From Lamellibrachia satsuma (Eukaryota; Annelida; Polychaeta; Sabellida; Siboglinidae), in the NCBI GenBank assembly GCA_033239005.1, contig BSQZ01000098.1:1184501-1248500 (forward strand): a stretch of DNA of 64,000 nt. Reading direction: 5' to 3'. The stretch's first letter is position 1; the number at the start of each line of letters is the position of its first letter. This document shows, piece by piece, positions 37,024 to 56,560 of this stretch. The notes under the pieces were generated by a model. The model worked only from the letters and a program-made list of their open reading frames with translations, did no database searches and was not told where the DNA came from. The translations under genes were made by a program, and so were the position numbers.

Positions 37024-37755
37024 CAGACCTGGGGCCAAGTACATTGTCATGAGTAAAGTACGAGTACGAGTACAAGTACATTTCCACGAGTACATTCCTC
37101 TGAGAACGGGTACGAGAACATTTTCACGAGTACATCTTGTATGATATTATAATAACTCTGTATAGTAACAATAATGTATTTTAAAGCTAAACTTGTGAAT
37201 TAATTTGTATAATTCATGAAGAGTTGACTATGCAACAGCAGTTGATCAGACTTTTTCATGCAGAAAAAGTGTTCCACGGGACGAATTTGTGAAAATACGT
37301 TAATATCACGTAAAAATGAAATCACTACTAAATGTAACAATAATAATTATTGCAAATCAGTGCCTATTACATTACAATTAATATCATGGTTGTTGCAATA
37401 TAATTGACATAATAAAAGTGTTTTTAATGACTCTGTATTAGAAGACATATAAAACTCAGCTGAGATGCATGCAAGAACATAAAAAACGTTTATTAGATTC
37501 ATATGCAGGTAATACAATTTGCTACCATACTTTTTGAAATTATGGTTGTAGTTGTTAATGATTTTATAAAATAAGAAATGAAATAATTTTCACAATATCA
37601 TATTAAAAGTATTCAGATGTACTCGTAAAATCTGAGTACATTGAACACGAGTATGAGTACGAGTACATGACCACAATTTGTATGAGTACGAGTATTTCAA
37701 AATTGTACTCGACTACACAATTACATGAGTACCATGTACTTCGGCCCTAGGTCTG
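37024..37755. mobile_element. Non-autonomous hAT-type MITE, 732 bp
   Basis: The ends form an imperfect terminal inverted repeat: cagacctggggccaagtaca on the left, and cagacctagggccgaagtac as the reverse complement of the right end. The flanking octamers cagttgtc (37016-37023) and caattgtc (37756-37763) are a target-site duplication with one mismatch. An 8-bp duplication and a CAG start are typical of hAT elements. The subterminal regions are full of repeated gagtac motifs, and the AT-rich interior has no coding frame. It sits between the relic Cys-rich gene and its Pro-rich neighbour in block D. Confidence 0.8.
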
Positions 37756-37779
37756 CAATTGTCATAAAAATGGTGTTCG

Positions 37780-38040
37780 TTCTAAGTTTACCTCTGCTTG
37801 AGCTTCCACAAATGTTGTATGTGGTTTTGCATAATTTACTATTATCAGTAATGGTAGTACTAATACATTTTCCTTACAAGTAGTACTACTATTATTATCA
37901 ACTTACCACTTCCATCACTACCAACACCACCACCACCATTACAAACACAGTCATCGTCACCACTACTGTCTCAAGCACCGCCACCAACAACTCTATCAGC
38001 AATACAACTTAACAACACAACCACAGTTAAAACATGCAAC
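37780..38040 (+). pseudogene. Inverted Pro/Thr-rich relic (block D)
   Basis: The plus strand resembles the Pro-rich frame of blocks A-C. A frame beginning STTIIINLPLPSLPTPPP follows an ACAAG acceptor and ends in TAG near 38048. The putative short intron before it is again tiny (about 33 nt) and contains TACTAAT, a good branch-point match. The upstream exon carries in-frame stops and a one-base indel, so it is broken. It lies about 0.9 kb beyond the block D relic of the Cys-rich gene, the same order and orientation as in A-C. Confidence 0.4.
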
Positions 38041-38362
38041 AATGTTTAGTGGTGACAACGCAAGTACACCTTGCAGTAACAGTTATCAAGCATAGTTACG
38101 AAACTTAATTAAAATTAAGCGAACCACTGTCTACAATTAAGCTTGTGTACATCCGACAACATCTGATACTCCTAATTATGTTCACTGTGATGAGGTGCTC
38201 GTTTAATGTTATACACGTTTTCGTCTGGAGAAGCGTTGCAAACCTTATTTCAAACATATGCCCGCTATCCGGTACGATATATTTTGCAGTGCAATACATA
38301 AAGTATAACATATGACTGCGTTGAAAAGTTCTCCTCATTTGACAAACCTTAAAGAGACATTG

Positions 38363-44107
<5,745 letters not shown>

Positions 44108-44293
44108 CTAGCAGTGGAGATAATTGGAGCGACTTTCCTCCTCACTCAAACGTTTCGACCATTCCAATGGCAATTAATGTTCTTTGACTTCGTCGCTGAT
44201 TTTGTAGGGGAAATATCGTTGGATTTAGATCTCTATGTAAGGAGTGTCTTCATCAGTGCTGCCACATAGCGGACGTATTAACACTAACCACCA

Positions 44294-44729
44294 GTGGATC
44301 CACTCACCATGTCAAATGATTTTGTTTACTCGACAATTGGTCAACACAAGAAATGTCCAGCAAGTGATCACGATTTATTATGCAAATGTAATAACTACTT
44401 CCGACAGCATCCTCCCGTTGAACTAATTAAATCTAGGGCTCATCCTACAGTCATGTCAAGTTACAATTTTCTTGGGGGCACTGGTATGTTCAAAATACAA
44501 TTTTCTTGGCCTCGGGGGCACTGGTATGTTCAAAATTTTACCCAAGGGCCAAGACAATGTCAATGGGCACGTGGGTTCTCTTCTATCCAGCACTTTGTGG
44601 AAAGCATGGAACACGTACATCATAACCGGGGAATTAATAGCTTCTGATATGTTTTCTCATATTCCAAGTAGAAAAAAATATGAAGCTAATTTATATGCAA
44701 ATTGTCTTGCGAACTGGATATGTAAATAG
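44294..44729 (+). pseudogene. Unknown reading frame broken by a 34-bp tandem duplication
   Basis: The first part reads DPLTMSNDFVYSTIG, HKKCPASDHDLLCKC and HPTVMSSYNFLGGTGMF. The second, in another frame, reads YNFLGLGGTGMFKILPK, SSTLWKAWNTYIITGELIA and ends NCLANWICK. The two are separated by a repeat of tacaattttcttgg...gggcactggtatgttcaaaa (units from 44462 and 44496) plus a 4-base insertion. Removing one unit would bring the parts close to one frame. I do not recognise the protein. Confidence 0.4.
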
Positions 44730-45417
44730 CTATTGTTGCGAATATATCCTGCATTCGCATGTTTGTAAGGTTTCACTTCCACATAACATAGTCTCACATA
44801 TCTGAACTGTAACATGAGTTGGTGTCACGCCAGGTCTAATATATGTGCCAAATGTTATGAAAATCTGATGGGGGAACATTCCTGTTTGATTTTATATTAT
44901 TTATATTATTTATATAGGCTAACCTTCAGTCCAGAGGGTATGTACGGGGACGTTATTGCATGAAATCTGAAGAAAAACGTATTCAATACGCTTATGTTGT
45001 ATGATAAGAATTTCTTTAAACTAGAAACTGGTGGTCATCATCATAGATCCAATTCATTTAATATTGTATAAATTCCAAATTCACAATTTACCGACATGCT
45101 GCGCAGTGGAAGATTTTAACAGTAGCACTCTGGACATTTCTTACATAAAACACAAAATATGGACATCGCCACCAGTAGGCCTTTCTGTCATTTGCCCCCC
45201 CCCCCCCGTCATTCTGCATGATTCCCCCATCCTACCTTAGCCTCGTATTTACTAAGCGAAAATAATTTTTTTTCAGTGCTTGTGTAGCGAATTTCCACTG
45301 GTCAGACTTACAAACCAATGTGCAAGAAGCCACCCTCATAATGCCACCCATCTCGACACCCAGGGGGATAATGCCATACCAAAGCAGTGGGGTTTGCCAC
45401 CAGAGCCCCATGGAGCA

Positions 45418-45498
<81 letters not shown>

Positions 45499-45847
45499 TT
45501 AGGGTCACCATGAGAGAATTGTTGAACAATTTATTTAATATCTATAAGTATAAGGTAAGCCTGGGCGGAACATTTTTATTGGGAAATTTCCTCTTCGACG
45601 AAAGAGAGAATTATCAGATTTAATTGGGGCACTAAGAGAGAAATTTACATATTTTCTACGGACACAGAGAGAAAAATGGCCAAAATAGGGTTTTTGCGCG
45701 GCACATACATGTATACCTCAGTATAGGGAGTACCCCCCCTCGGGTCTCGACACTGATGAGGACCACGGGTTTGGGGACACAAAACAATAATACTATGTAG
45801 GCTTCGAAGATAATATAGAATGAAGTTATTGGCATCATCAGGAAGCA
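44730..45847. other. No gene seen
   Basis: AT-rich sequence with the C run and GA array noted separately. Confidence 0.5.
45422..45496. repeat. (GA)n array
   Basis: About 75 bp of pure GA. Another short low-complexity run, 13 C, is at about 45196-45208. Confidence 0.95.
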
Positions 45848-46930
45848 TATCTACTAAAAATATCATGTCCGAAATACGAAAGTTCTTGATAAGTGGACCG
45901 AAGCTATTGAACAGGAAGAGAGGATTGACGCAATTGACCTTGACTTCACCAAAGCGTTCGACACGGTCCCACACCAGAGACTAGTTGTCAAGCTCAAAGG
46001 TTATGGGATATGTGGCAAAGTGCTACAGTGGATTGCAGTCTTCCTTGATGGAAGTCGCCAACGTGTTATCATCAACGGTAGTACATCGTCGTGGCCCCCG
46101 TCACGAGCGGCATTCCGCAAGGAAGTGTACTTGGCCCAATCCTCTTTGTATGCTACATCAACGACATGCCAGAGGTGGCGGACTCACCTATTCACATGTT
46201 TGCCGATGACACCAAAATCTACAGACAAATCACCACTCAGTCTGACCAAGAGACACTACGTGCAGACCTAAAACAACTAGAAGAGTGGTCCAAAAATAGC
46301 AACTACGTTTTAATAAAGAGAAATGCAAAGTTATGCATTTAGGGCAGAAACAACCACAAATATGAATATGTTATAGCTAGCAGTGGAACTAGTACCACCC
46401 TGGGGGAGACCACAAACGAGAGAGACTTGGGAGTACAAGTGGACCCGGAACTAAAGTTTGACCAACATGTGGAGTTAATACCAAATAAGGTTATACTCAA
46501 GTCTGGTCAGACCTATTCTAGAATATGGAAATGTTATCTGGGCCCCAACACTCAAGAGAGACCAAAGGATAATGTACAGATAATGTACAACGAAGAGCAA
46601 CAAAGCTAATTCCAGACCTGAAGTGCCAGGAGTATTGTAACAGATTGAAGGCGTTGAAGCTACCAAGCCTATACTTCAGAAGAGCAAGAGGAGACATGAT
46701 CCAAGTCTACAAAATGCCACTTCAGATGGACCACAACACAGTGACGAGGGGACACAGCCTGAAGCTCAAGAAGGAATGTGTGGCAGCTAGACAACGGAGG
46801 AGCTACTTTAGACACAGAGTAGTGAACAGGTGGAACTCTCTCACAGAGGATGTAGTTTCAGCACACACACACTAAATGCATTCAAAGCTAAACTAGACAA
46901 ATTGTGGTGCGCTTACACTTGTGAGCAAAG
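45848..46930 (+). mobile_element. CR1/Jockey-like LINE, 5'-truncated
   Basis: The frames give LDFTKAFDTVPHQRL, VTSGIPQGSVLGPILFVCYI, HMFADDTKIYRQI (catalytic FADD), LEEWSKNSN, then after frameshifts RRARGDMIQVYK and FRHRVVNRWNSLTEDVVSA. This is the complete order from mid reverse transcriptase to the C-terminus. A short atgtatgt repeat near 47010 resembles a CR1-type tail. The upstream half is missing. Confidence 0.8.
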
Positions 46931-47127
46931 TGACAACTTCCCACCCATGTGCACAAACTACAGTAAAGACCAGCTAAAAGGCTATTAGCCTAAAAGAGCT
47001 GAAGAGGATGTATGTATATGTATGTATAAGAACAAGGTTGTCCTTTCGTCCAGTGCTGCCATCTGGGATTGGATTGAGGAAAACGATATGGTGTGATTGT
47101 CGTCGACGTTCACCCATGTGGAGTGAT
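46931..47127. other. LINE tail and block C edge
   Basis: Sequence downstream of the CR1-like frame, ending where block C begins at 47128. Confidence 0.5.
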
Positions 47128-49109
47128 GCGTGACCTGCTAGGTATAGGTAATTCACGTGTTGTATGGGACAATGAATACTCTATTAAAATAATAGATTCA
47201 CGTGAATTAAAACAGTCAAGGTACATGACGCGAGTATGTGTTGATAGTCGCGGGTTAGTGACATAGGGGTCGCCACCAGTCAATCCAAGCCGTGTTTTTC
47301 TTCTGAGTTTTCTGTTAATGTGACGAATCCTAGGCGCATTGACATTCGGCTTGCACTCCATTCTGCCAGATCATCTGTTTTTTCCTCTTGGTTTCTTCAT
47401 ACGTCATTCTTCTCATCCGTCTGGTCAGTAAACCTATTCTTTTACTTTTTCTTGGTCTTTATTTAATTATTTCTTTTTTGGCAATAACCGTAAATATAAA
47501 ATTACGGCGTTCTGTGATGAAAACTGTATGTGGAGCATATGTCTTCTGCTTCTTGACGCCATGGTGCAGATGGCATGTCAAGAAATACTCATATGAAACG
47601 ATTAGTACGTGTAATTTTTACATCTTAAGTTACTAGTTCTGACACAGATCTGTGTCATAAGTGTAGAATCGATCCTTATGTTTTAAAGGTTCACGCTCGT
47701 CGCCTCTACGCATACTACCTACTGGGGCGGAAGAAAATGCCTATATGTTTCCTGATAGCCAAGTACGTCGTGTAGGCTAAATGCAGTGTTCGTTACCTGG
47801 GCCCGTATTCTCGAAAGACTTATGAATTTCTAACTCACGTTTTTCGTAAACATGGCGGGAAAAGTATCAGGGGGTGTTCACTCTTAGAATATCTGGATAA
47901 ATATTATCCGCGTGCAATATACTATTGAAGTATTACATAATCCATGTTAAATCTCAGCCAACACTGGCTGGCTTGCGTTATAATCTTAAATTTGCCATGT
48001 TATTTTGGTATTGTACATTCCACGAGCGACCGCCCGACGGCAGCTTTGCCGCCATTTTTACGGAAAACTTGAGTTACGAATTCGTTAGCCTTTCGAGAAT
48101 CCGGGCCCAAAGCTCGGACCCAGTGGGTGACTCGAGTCTTCAATCGCGACGCGAGTCGCACTTTTTGACTTGACACTCTAGCATTTCGGACGTACATGGG
48201 CTTCTCAGCCAAACACCTGAAACTTGATAATTCAGCCCGAGACTTGCGAGACTTGAGCAATAACTTGATGCAACTTTCGATCGATGCCTTTTTGCCGACA
48301 GAAAAAGTAGTATGATTATGAGTGACACTGACACCACGTCCGTCCACAGGGCTAAGAACGGAAGGGGGGATTCGGTAAATGTTAGATTGTTGTATTTGTA
48401 GATATAGTCTGTGTAATCTTCTTAAATTAATAGACACGGAACCCGCACGCAATAAGCTAAAAGAGTCACGGGATGATTTATCTCTCCCCCACCCCCCACC
48501 CACTCCACCCCCACCCCCACCCCCCCACCCCGAGGACGGGCCTGAAGCTGCACAAAAAATGTTAAACACCATTAACGTCAGTCACTCGGGAAGATGTGAT
48601 GCAAGTAGTGAAAGATAATCTTCCAGATGATCTTCGAAGATAGATTCACATACGCGGATTGTATGCACCAAAGATTGAGTCAGAAGCCAGCGTTATAATA
48701 AATCCAGTATTGTGAGACACCCTGAAAAGATTAGGCTTTCACCATTGGATAATGGCGGGGGCAACATGACAGCACAATACAGTTTTATACTGCAATCAAT
48801 CGATCCCATGAAGCTTTGCACGACATGGCTTTGCACGACAGAGCTCCCCTTCAAATGACATAATGGTAGAGCCATCATCTTGAAGCGCGTTATCACATGG
48901 TGTCTGGGGTACAAAACGGTATCTGACATTACCACACTATCTACGCAATAGCGTGATCGCGTTGCCGCATAACGACTACCTTACACAAGCTCTACACGAA
49001 AGTGATATCTTACAAATAAAATACGTACGAGTATGCTCACAATGACCGTTAATTGTGAATAAATAGCTAAGCATAATTATTATATTTTAATTGTGGTGGT
49101 CAACTTCTG

Positions 49110-49530
49110 TCTCATGAGACTAAGCTTGTCTTAGCTGCTTCATCATCATGTCAGTAAGTTGCCCGCCTGACGCCTCGCACGCTTTATCTTCTGGTTAGTC
49201 TGCTACGTTTTTATGTCAATAGCAGTTCCGCTACTGAGACTGTTTGCAAGTGCACATGGTCGATGTGATAGTCTTTCAGCTTTCTTGATTATATCATTGT
49301 ATATCAACTTAAATCGGCTATCTTCTCCATAGAGAATTATCTTCGAGAGGCGGTCACTAGAAATACGCGGTACGTGCCCCAAGCCATCGTAGTCGTCTAT
49401 GTTTGAGAATGTTGCTCAGTGGTGCTGAATTGCAGCGTTGGAGAATTTCAAGGTTGGTAACTTTGTCCTGCTATTTCACACCAAGGACCATACGTAGGCA
49501 ACGTAGACAGAAGTTCTTTAATGAAGTAAC
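49110..49530 (-). mobile_element. LINE C-terminal relic, block C
   Basis: Counterpart of 1990-2400. Confidence 0.6.
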
Positions 49531-49746
49531 GACTGACTCAGTGGTTCGGCTACTGTCGGTAGCCTTCATGGTGAACTGAATTGTGGGACTACTAGTTCGT
49601 GTTCTGCTCGCTAGTTGGAATAGCAAGCTGGCCGTTCCATACGTGGCTGGGTCGCCATCCCCTCTCGTCTAGTTTTATGATTGGAGTCGTCTTTATGGTC
49701 CATGTGACCTCTTTAGTCCATCTCGTGTTTCTGTGGCTTTCTCTTT

Positions 49747-50091
49747 CTATCTTCTTTGTTCCCTCCCAGTCAATGGTGTAATTGTTTCTGTTCGTATTTT
49801 CAGCTCCGTGTCGTCTCCTAGTTGCTTCTTGATAATATCCAGTGTATCGTTGATAAGGATGTTGGTGAAGAGATACATTGTATTGTGTGATATCAACATA
49901 TCACCTTGTTCTATCATGATTGAAGCCATTTCATTTGCTAAGTGTATACAGTTCTTTATGTGGCGTGATGCCTTACCCACGGTGGGTCCAAGAAGGTATG
50001 CCTGTGATTTATTGACTCTGTGTAATCCACAATAGGCATGAGAGGTTGTCTGGTTTATGAATTTTCGGAGTGCAGTACATCCACGGTACAT
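49747..50091 (-). mobile_element. Penelope-like element fragment, block C (frame kept)
   Basis: Same as 2458-2957, but the frame continues correctly through NDTLDIIKKQLGDDTELK and RTETITPLTG, then stops. This is the ancestral reading. Only an N-terminal reverse-transcriptase piece remains. Confidence 0.7.
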
Positions 50092-51810
50092 TTTCAGCAG
50101 TCGGTTGTAGGTACTTATACAGTTATTATGTTATCTTGTCATCTTCCTTCAATTGGTCATGTGATGAGATCAACAAGAAGTGCCGGACCATAGCCGTTTT
50201 GCACTAAGTCGGGGTCCGGACCTGCAGCAACAGCCTACTGTTTATTTGTAGACTAGCTGAATAAATTAACTTTGTTACTCGATAAAATATGTATACTTGT
50301 ATTAAGAACAGAGCAGACCCTGCACAACGTTGTGTTGTGTTGCATTCTACGGCACAATGACATAACATATTTATTGCAGAGAAACGTTTTGTAAACAACA
50401 TATTTCACTATCAATTCGTCAGTTGCCCATCTGAACGAAACTGAGATTTGCTGACTTGCGGTTTTTAAAGCATTCCCCACTTTCACGTCGTAAAACAGGT
50501 TAATACTCTCAGTCGTTGCGTCATTTTACCTAATGCCTCCAGGGATGGGTTATTCACTTCCCCAGAGGTTGTTGCTGCCAGTAACAAAAGAATGGTCAAC
50601 CTAACGAACTGCACGGACTCCTGTTTGAAGTGGCCGTCCAGTAGCGTCAGAAAATGGAAATTAACGAGATTTCTCTGGGACAATGGACCATGTCCGTCAA
50701 GTAAATGTCCCTCGGGTTCAACCCAGATGCGGTCGGTTAAAGATGCTGTGTCACCCGTGCAGAAGTGGGGTGACATAGTGACAGCTGTCACGTGTCTGTT
50801 GAGACCATCAAGCGACACGTGCGAGCAGTTCTGGCGTGACACTTCAACATGAGAGCTGTTGCGGCTTACTCGAGTACGGTGTCTTGTCAGGTCCGACTTC
50901 AAGAAGCACTCCACATAGCCAAGAACGGCACTTTACACGCTCTTTCGCGTAACACCTATTTCGCTTGTAGTGCGGTATAAGGATACACACACTAGAATAT
51001 CATCACTGCTGTGTAGTCACAGTGACGCCGAACTTCGCTAAGATTAACTCCAACCATTTGTGTAGCACGTTATATATTAATAAAAATGTAATGGAACGGA
51101 ATACGTTTGCGGGTTTTGTTTAGACTCGCTGAACTGCACGGCCAACTGTGCCTCGTCAGCAGAGTTAGAGACACGAGGCTTACTAAAATGTACCGACTTG
51201 CTAATTAATTAAAGATACAGTCTGACATATTGTTATCATAAAATATCATGTCATACAATATACAGTTAAAACTAACATACTGAACACCCAAATGCGTTTT
51301 GATGAACCACATATTATGATAATAAGATGTTAGAATATAATTATTGTATTGTTTATATTATATAACTATAGAAAATACCATTCTTTGTATATTCAAAGCA
51401 TTCACCACATTTTGACGCTTTGAGTGAAACGAGTGAATAAATATCGGTAAAAACTAAGCACACCTTCGGGAGTGTTATGTTTAACGACAAAGCGTAGAAC
51501 AGCTACGTGTGCTGGTTCACTTTGTTTGAATGCTATCTAGTGATCTTACGCTGAAGTGTCAGGCAAAACTGCACTTTCCGAGGTGGAAATTTTATATTTC
51601 TCACATTGTATGCGTGCATTTCATACACGACGACAACCTAAACATGAATAGTTTGTTAACATTGAGCAAACTGTTGTTTTAGTGTGAATTCTTCTCAGAT
51701 TTGTCTTCTTTGATCATCATTTCTTTACTTCTTCTATTCGCTGTACGGATTCCGTTCCACAGTAATTGATATTAAATGGAATGCCTTTAGTCACATACCA
51801 TAGCCATACT

Positions 51811-51892
51811 AACGTTATTAATGTAATTATAATGATACAGTCAGTTTTACGAACGTTATTAATGTAATTATAATGATACCGTCAGTTTTAAT
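51811..51892. repeat. 41-bp minisatellite, two units
   Basis: Counterpart of 4673-4795 with one unit fewer. Confidence 0.9.
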
Positions 51893-52302
51893 ATAAAGTG
51901 CCTCTTACTGGGTGTGTTACGATCACGGTTCGTTTTAGTGAATGTAAGTAAATGTAAGTTTAGTGTAATTTCATTACTGCTATTATGTACAAAATGTGCA
52001 ATCATTATTTTAACGTAATTTCCGGTGTTTTATAACAGAATTATACTTGTGTGGTTTTGTGTATTTTATCGTAACTGGATGTACAATCAAACTGAAACGT
52101 TGTCAATATTAAACTGATTCTGATTCTGACGAACTGACAATGGGCAAAATCAACTCACAGAGTTATTATTATTATCATCATCATACAATAAGCGAAAACA
52201 TGTTTTCTCGTAAATGGCGTCCACGGACATTGGACAAAAATCATCAACTCATAAATTATTATCATCATCATTATGATTAATGTCATGTTTTTCTGCCTGT
52301 AG

Positions 52303-52635
52303 GACACATCCTCCCCAGACGCGACATAGACTCAACTATCCACCGGCGGCGACAGGGTGTCGGTAAGCGGGTGTTCGGAAGACAATAAGTCGGACAGCGG
52401 CCGAGGCTCCTCCGACGACGCCACATCCAACATTCTAGGTTTACCACCGCACCACACTGCTCTCAAGGGTCCGGGCGCGCCACCCCGTCCTCACCAGAAC
52501 GCCGCTTTAAAATTCGAGTTCCGCCGCAAACTCGTCCTCCACTTCCAAGATGGCGACGCCGATGTGCTGCGAAAAGGTCACATTCATGTTGAGGCGCCAA
52601 ATAAAAGAAGGATTCGTCTAGCGAATCAAGTGTGA
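52303..52635 (+). CDS. Exon-like coding segment with SDSGRGSSDD motif, block C
   Basis: Identical in protein to 5209-5541, with the same TAG at about 52327. The flanks (TTA/ATC repeats just upstream, about 52160-52270) differ in repeat number, while the coding part does not. Confidence 0.45.
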
Positions 52636-53498
52636 GGAGTCGGCAACAACTAACGTAATGATAGGGCCTACTAAGTGTCTATTTTGGAGACATGTCTTCG
52701 AATCGCTGGACGTCGTGTTTTTATATTTTTATACTGTGGTGACAATAATGATGTGCTCTGAATAATGATGTGCTCTGTTGGGACATATTCAGATTTAATA
52801 TTATCATCGTTGAATAGTGACAGTGACTCCGGCTTCCTTAAATTTAGCCCCAAGCATTCGTGGTGTACATTTATAGTAATATAATTATCAGTAATCTATT
52901 GAAATGAGTTTGCATGTGAGTTTTGCTTAGAATGGTTGAAATGGGTAGGGAACTCTCACGTCAACAGAACAAAGTGCCAGTTACCACCAGAAGAATGTGT
53001 CGAAGGACAAAATACGTGAACATAATTTGCACGAACGAGATATGCGCGATGCGTACGCGCGCAGGCAACCTACACATGTATGTGTGCACAATATATTCAT
53101 AAGGTATCTAGGCCTACATTAAAGTACAATTGCAGACATAGTTAGATAGAGTTGTGTTCAGTTTCACATCGTCGCTAACAGTTCAACCAGCTACTTGTAC
53201 TGCCCGCTGTAGCAGCATTAGGCTATAGATTGGAAATCACGAAAGTAGTAGTTGATGTTTAATTTAAATTATTTAGTAATAAAAACTTTATTGTAAACAT
53301 GTTTGTAACTTGCTGAAATGGATGCTTGACAGTGAAGCTGTCATCAAATTATTTGTTTTAAGTTTGCTATTTTGACAAATTGTATTAAAAGGTAAACCTT
53401 ATATGACCAAATCTTCTTTTTGTTTTGAAACATGGGGAAAATATTACACTTCACAATAAACACAACTAAGCGTGTAATTATCGATATTGCCTATGTCT

Positions 53499-53499
53499 T

Positions 53500-53539
<40 letters not shown>

Positions 53540-53556
53540 GCACGCATGCACGCAAG
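53499..53556. repeat. (ACGC)n array, block C
   Basis: Shorter counterpart of 6405-6476. Confidence 0.9.
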
Positions 53557-53873
53557 GGGGAATTTCATATATGCTCGTGCCAACATCGAAGGTCTGAGAA
53601 CGTGGATCCAAACCACTTGATACAACATTTATTGTTGCGTAGCCTAACTTCGTGCGTCGCCAAAAATTCTCCCGACATGTGATCACATACATGGGGGCAC
53701 GTACACTCCACGTACATACTTGAAGGCACTTACACACCACTCTGGTCTCAAGACGGAGCCTTCACGATTGGTTCCACTGTCGTACAATAACAACGGAGGG
53801 GATTATTAGCAGCTCCTGAGCCGCGAATCTGTGATGACAGACGACACCATCCAATCGGTCCCAATACACCCAG

Positions 53874-54065
<192 letters not shown>

Positions 54066-55188
54066 CACACAAAGGTAATCCAGAGATCAGACATCTTGTT
54101 CCCCACCAGCCAGCCACGGATTAAACATAAGATCAACCTCAATACTCATCACCAATTCTTCTTTGACATCGCCGCCACATGACGTGGATTGTTGTGGGAA
54201 TGCCAAGAGAACTGTAGATTAGGCAGTAAAGCGGAGTCACATCATTCAGTCAGTGGGGCTTGCACAAACCGAGTCGCAGATCAACTATTTGACGATAGCA
54301 GTGATGAAGTGAGAGACGCTCAGAAGGAAATGGAAACTTTCGATGCAATACAAAATCGTGGCACTACACTTCTCCACTGAGTCATGCAGCTAGGCGAAGG
54401 CCGGGTATACACCCAAAAATGCCTTTCATAAAAGAATGTTGCTTCAAAAACGGCACCGAAAACTTTAGATTGGCAACTTTGTTGTTGCTCTATGCAAAAG
54501 TAAGATTAAAATTGCTGAGCTACAACTTATTAAGGTACGTTTTTGTAATAGCGCGGTACCCAGTCCGTGGGACTGCTCAAAGCACGTTACACTTCACCCA
54601 CTGGCAGACCTGTTAATCCCAACGCCATCTCGACCTCTCTGGGAAGCATTTAGCGTAAGTGTTTCGCTTATCCTAATGAGAAAAACATAATTATTGAAGA
54701 GGAGATATCATGTATTTATTAATGTTTACTACAGTACCAATTGTACGTATTGTCTTCACGTGATCTATAATTTGAATAAGTATGTTGGCAAGATAACATT
54801 ATTACTTGATGGGACTTCTCGTATGCATTTGTAGCGATACTAGTATGTCTTGTAACGATTACCGTGGTACTGTCTCAGTGCATTCATCGACAAAGTAATT
54901 GTGTAAGGTTTGTTTGACAAAGTAAATAATCGCACACACACGATCCACCTCATGTTGTGATTTCTCAGATTGTCACGCTAACTCGGAGAGAACAAATAAT
55001 TCATCACCTCTTATGGTGTACAGGCTAAAAACGACATTTCAACTTGGCGGTGTAATTAATATTGTGACTTATCGCGTACATTTGTAGCGAAGCTGGGATA
55101 TCAATGATTCATCTATTTAGGAGGTATCTAGGTAAAATAACAGATTTGTAAGCACTTGCCTTTATAGTAGGCAGAATGTAGTCTCGAA

Positions 55189-56560
55189 GACACGATGCTG
55201 ATGCGCCCCGTTGTCAACTTGTCAAATTTTGGCAACGTCCACTGTGGCTGTGAAGGCCGATTCCTGAGTGGCAATCCTTGCCGCAGCCAAAGCAGACGAA
55301 ACAGGATGACAGTGGTGCTAGTGCTGCTTTTTGTTTTCGCCACATCCTCTTCTCAGGCGCATACTGGTGTCTCCTTTCATCTGCCCTTTCAATGCCTCTG
55401 CGTGTTGCCTGACGCCAAGCAGTGCGGTCTTCGGCCACTGCTTCCCAGTCTTTGGGGCTGATGTCACAGGACTTCATGTCGCGATTGCAGGCGTCCTTGA
55501 ATCTGAAGGCTGGGCGTCCCACTGGCCTCGCGCCACTGGTCAGTTGTCCATATAGGATGTCTTTCGGCAAGCGGCCGTCCTCCATGCGCCGTACATGACC
55601 CAACCAGCGCAGGCGTATCTGGCTCAGCAGTGAATACATGCTGCGGATCCTGGCACGGCCCAATATGTCGCTGTAGGGTATACGGTCCTGCTAGGTGATG
55701 CCGAGGATACGCTTGAGGCACCGCATGTGGAAGGTATTGAGGCGGCGCTCCTGGCACATGTATGTGGTCCACTATTCGCTGCCATAGAGGAGGTTGTTCA
55801 AAACACAGGCCTGGTAGATTATCATCTTGGTGTTCTCAGTGAGCATCTTATTTTCCCATACTCTTTTGCTCAGCTTGGCCGTAGTGCATGCGGCTTTTCC
55901 GATGCGCCTGTTTATCTCAGTGTCCAGCGAAAGGTTGTTGGAGATGTTTGACACGAGGTAGGTGAAGTCCTCTATTACCTTCAGCGTGTAGTCATTGATC
56001 TTGATTGAAGGGACTTGGCTGGCATCCCGCGCAATGATGTTCGTCTTCTTCAGGCTGATTGTGAGTTCAAACTCTCTGCAGGCGTGTGCAAAGCGATTGA
56101 CCAGCCTCTGGATGGCCTCTCCTGAGTAGGCAGTGTGTGCTGCATCATCCACAAACAACATCTCCCTGACGTATACCTCTGTCACTTTTGTTTTGGCACG
56201 CAGACGTGCCAGGTTGAATAACTTCCCATCAGTTCTGGTGTGCAGGTCGACTGTTTCTCGGGAGTACAGTTATAAATAATGTTCAACCCATCGCTCCATC
56301 TGTTGATCCCGGTCTGTGAGCATCTCTCCTGATGTGGATTTCAGTGGAGCCATCTTCCTAACAATGGGGCCAACAGCTTTCTTGATACCATCGTACACGC
56401 CGCGTACTTTTCCTCAGTCGACTGAGCCTTGGATACTCTTGAACAGTTTCAGCCAGTAGCCATTTGCACAGCGTCTTGCTGTGCGTTGTGCGATGCTCCG
56501 TGCAGAACTGAGAGCCAGCAGTGTTTTCTCGCTTGCTATTATATAGGTGCACAATTGTGG
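55189..56560 (-). mobile_element. RTE-like LINE, block C copy with 751-bp internal deletion
   Basis: Matches 8150-10270 except that block A 9213-9963 is absent. The join reads gcaggtcgactgtttctc, with a 3-bp gac overlap between the two ends. The fingers and palm of the reverse transcriptase are gone, while the DD motif and C-terminus remain. Confidence 0.8.

Noticed and set aside
48000..48572. 190-residue frame with Gly-rich start
   Set aside because: It joins a dispersed repeat to a C-rich tract, and is split in the block A copy.
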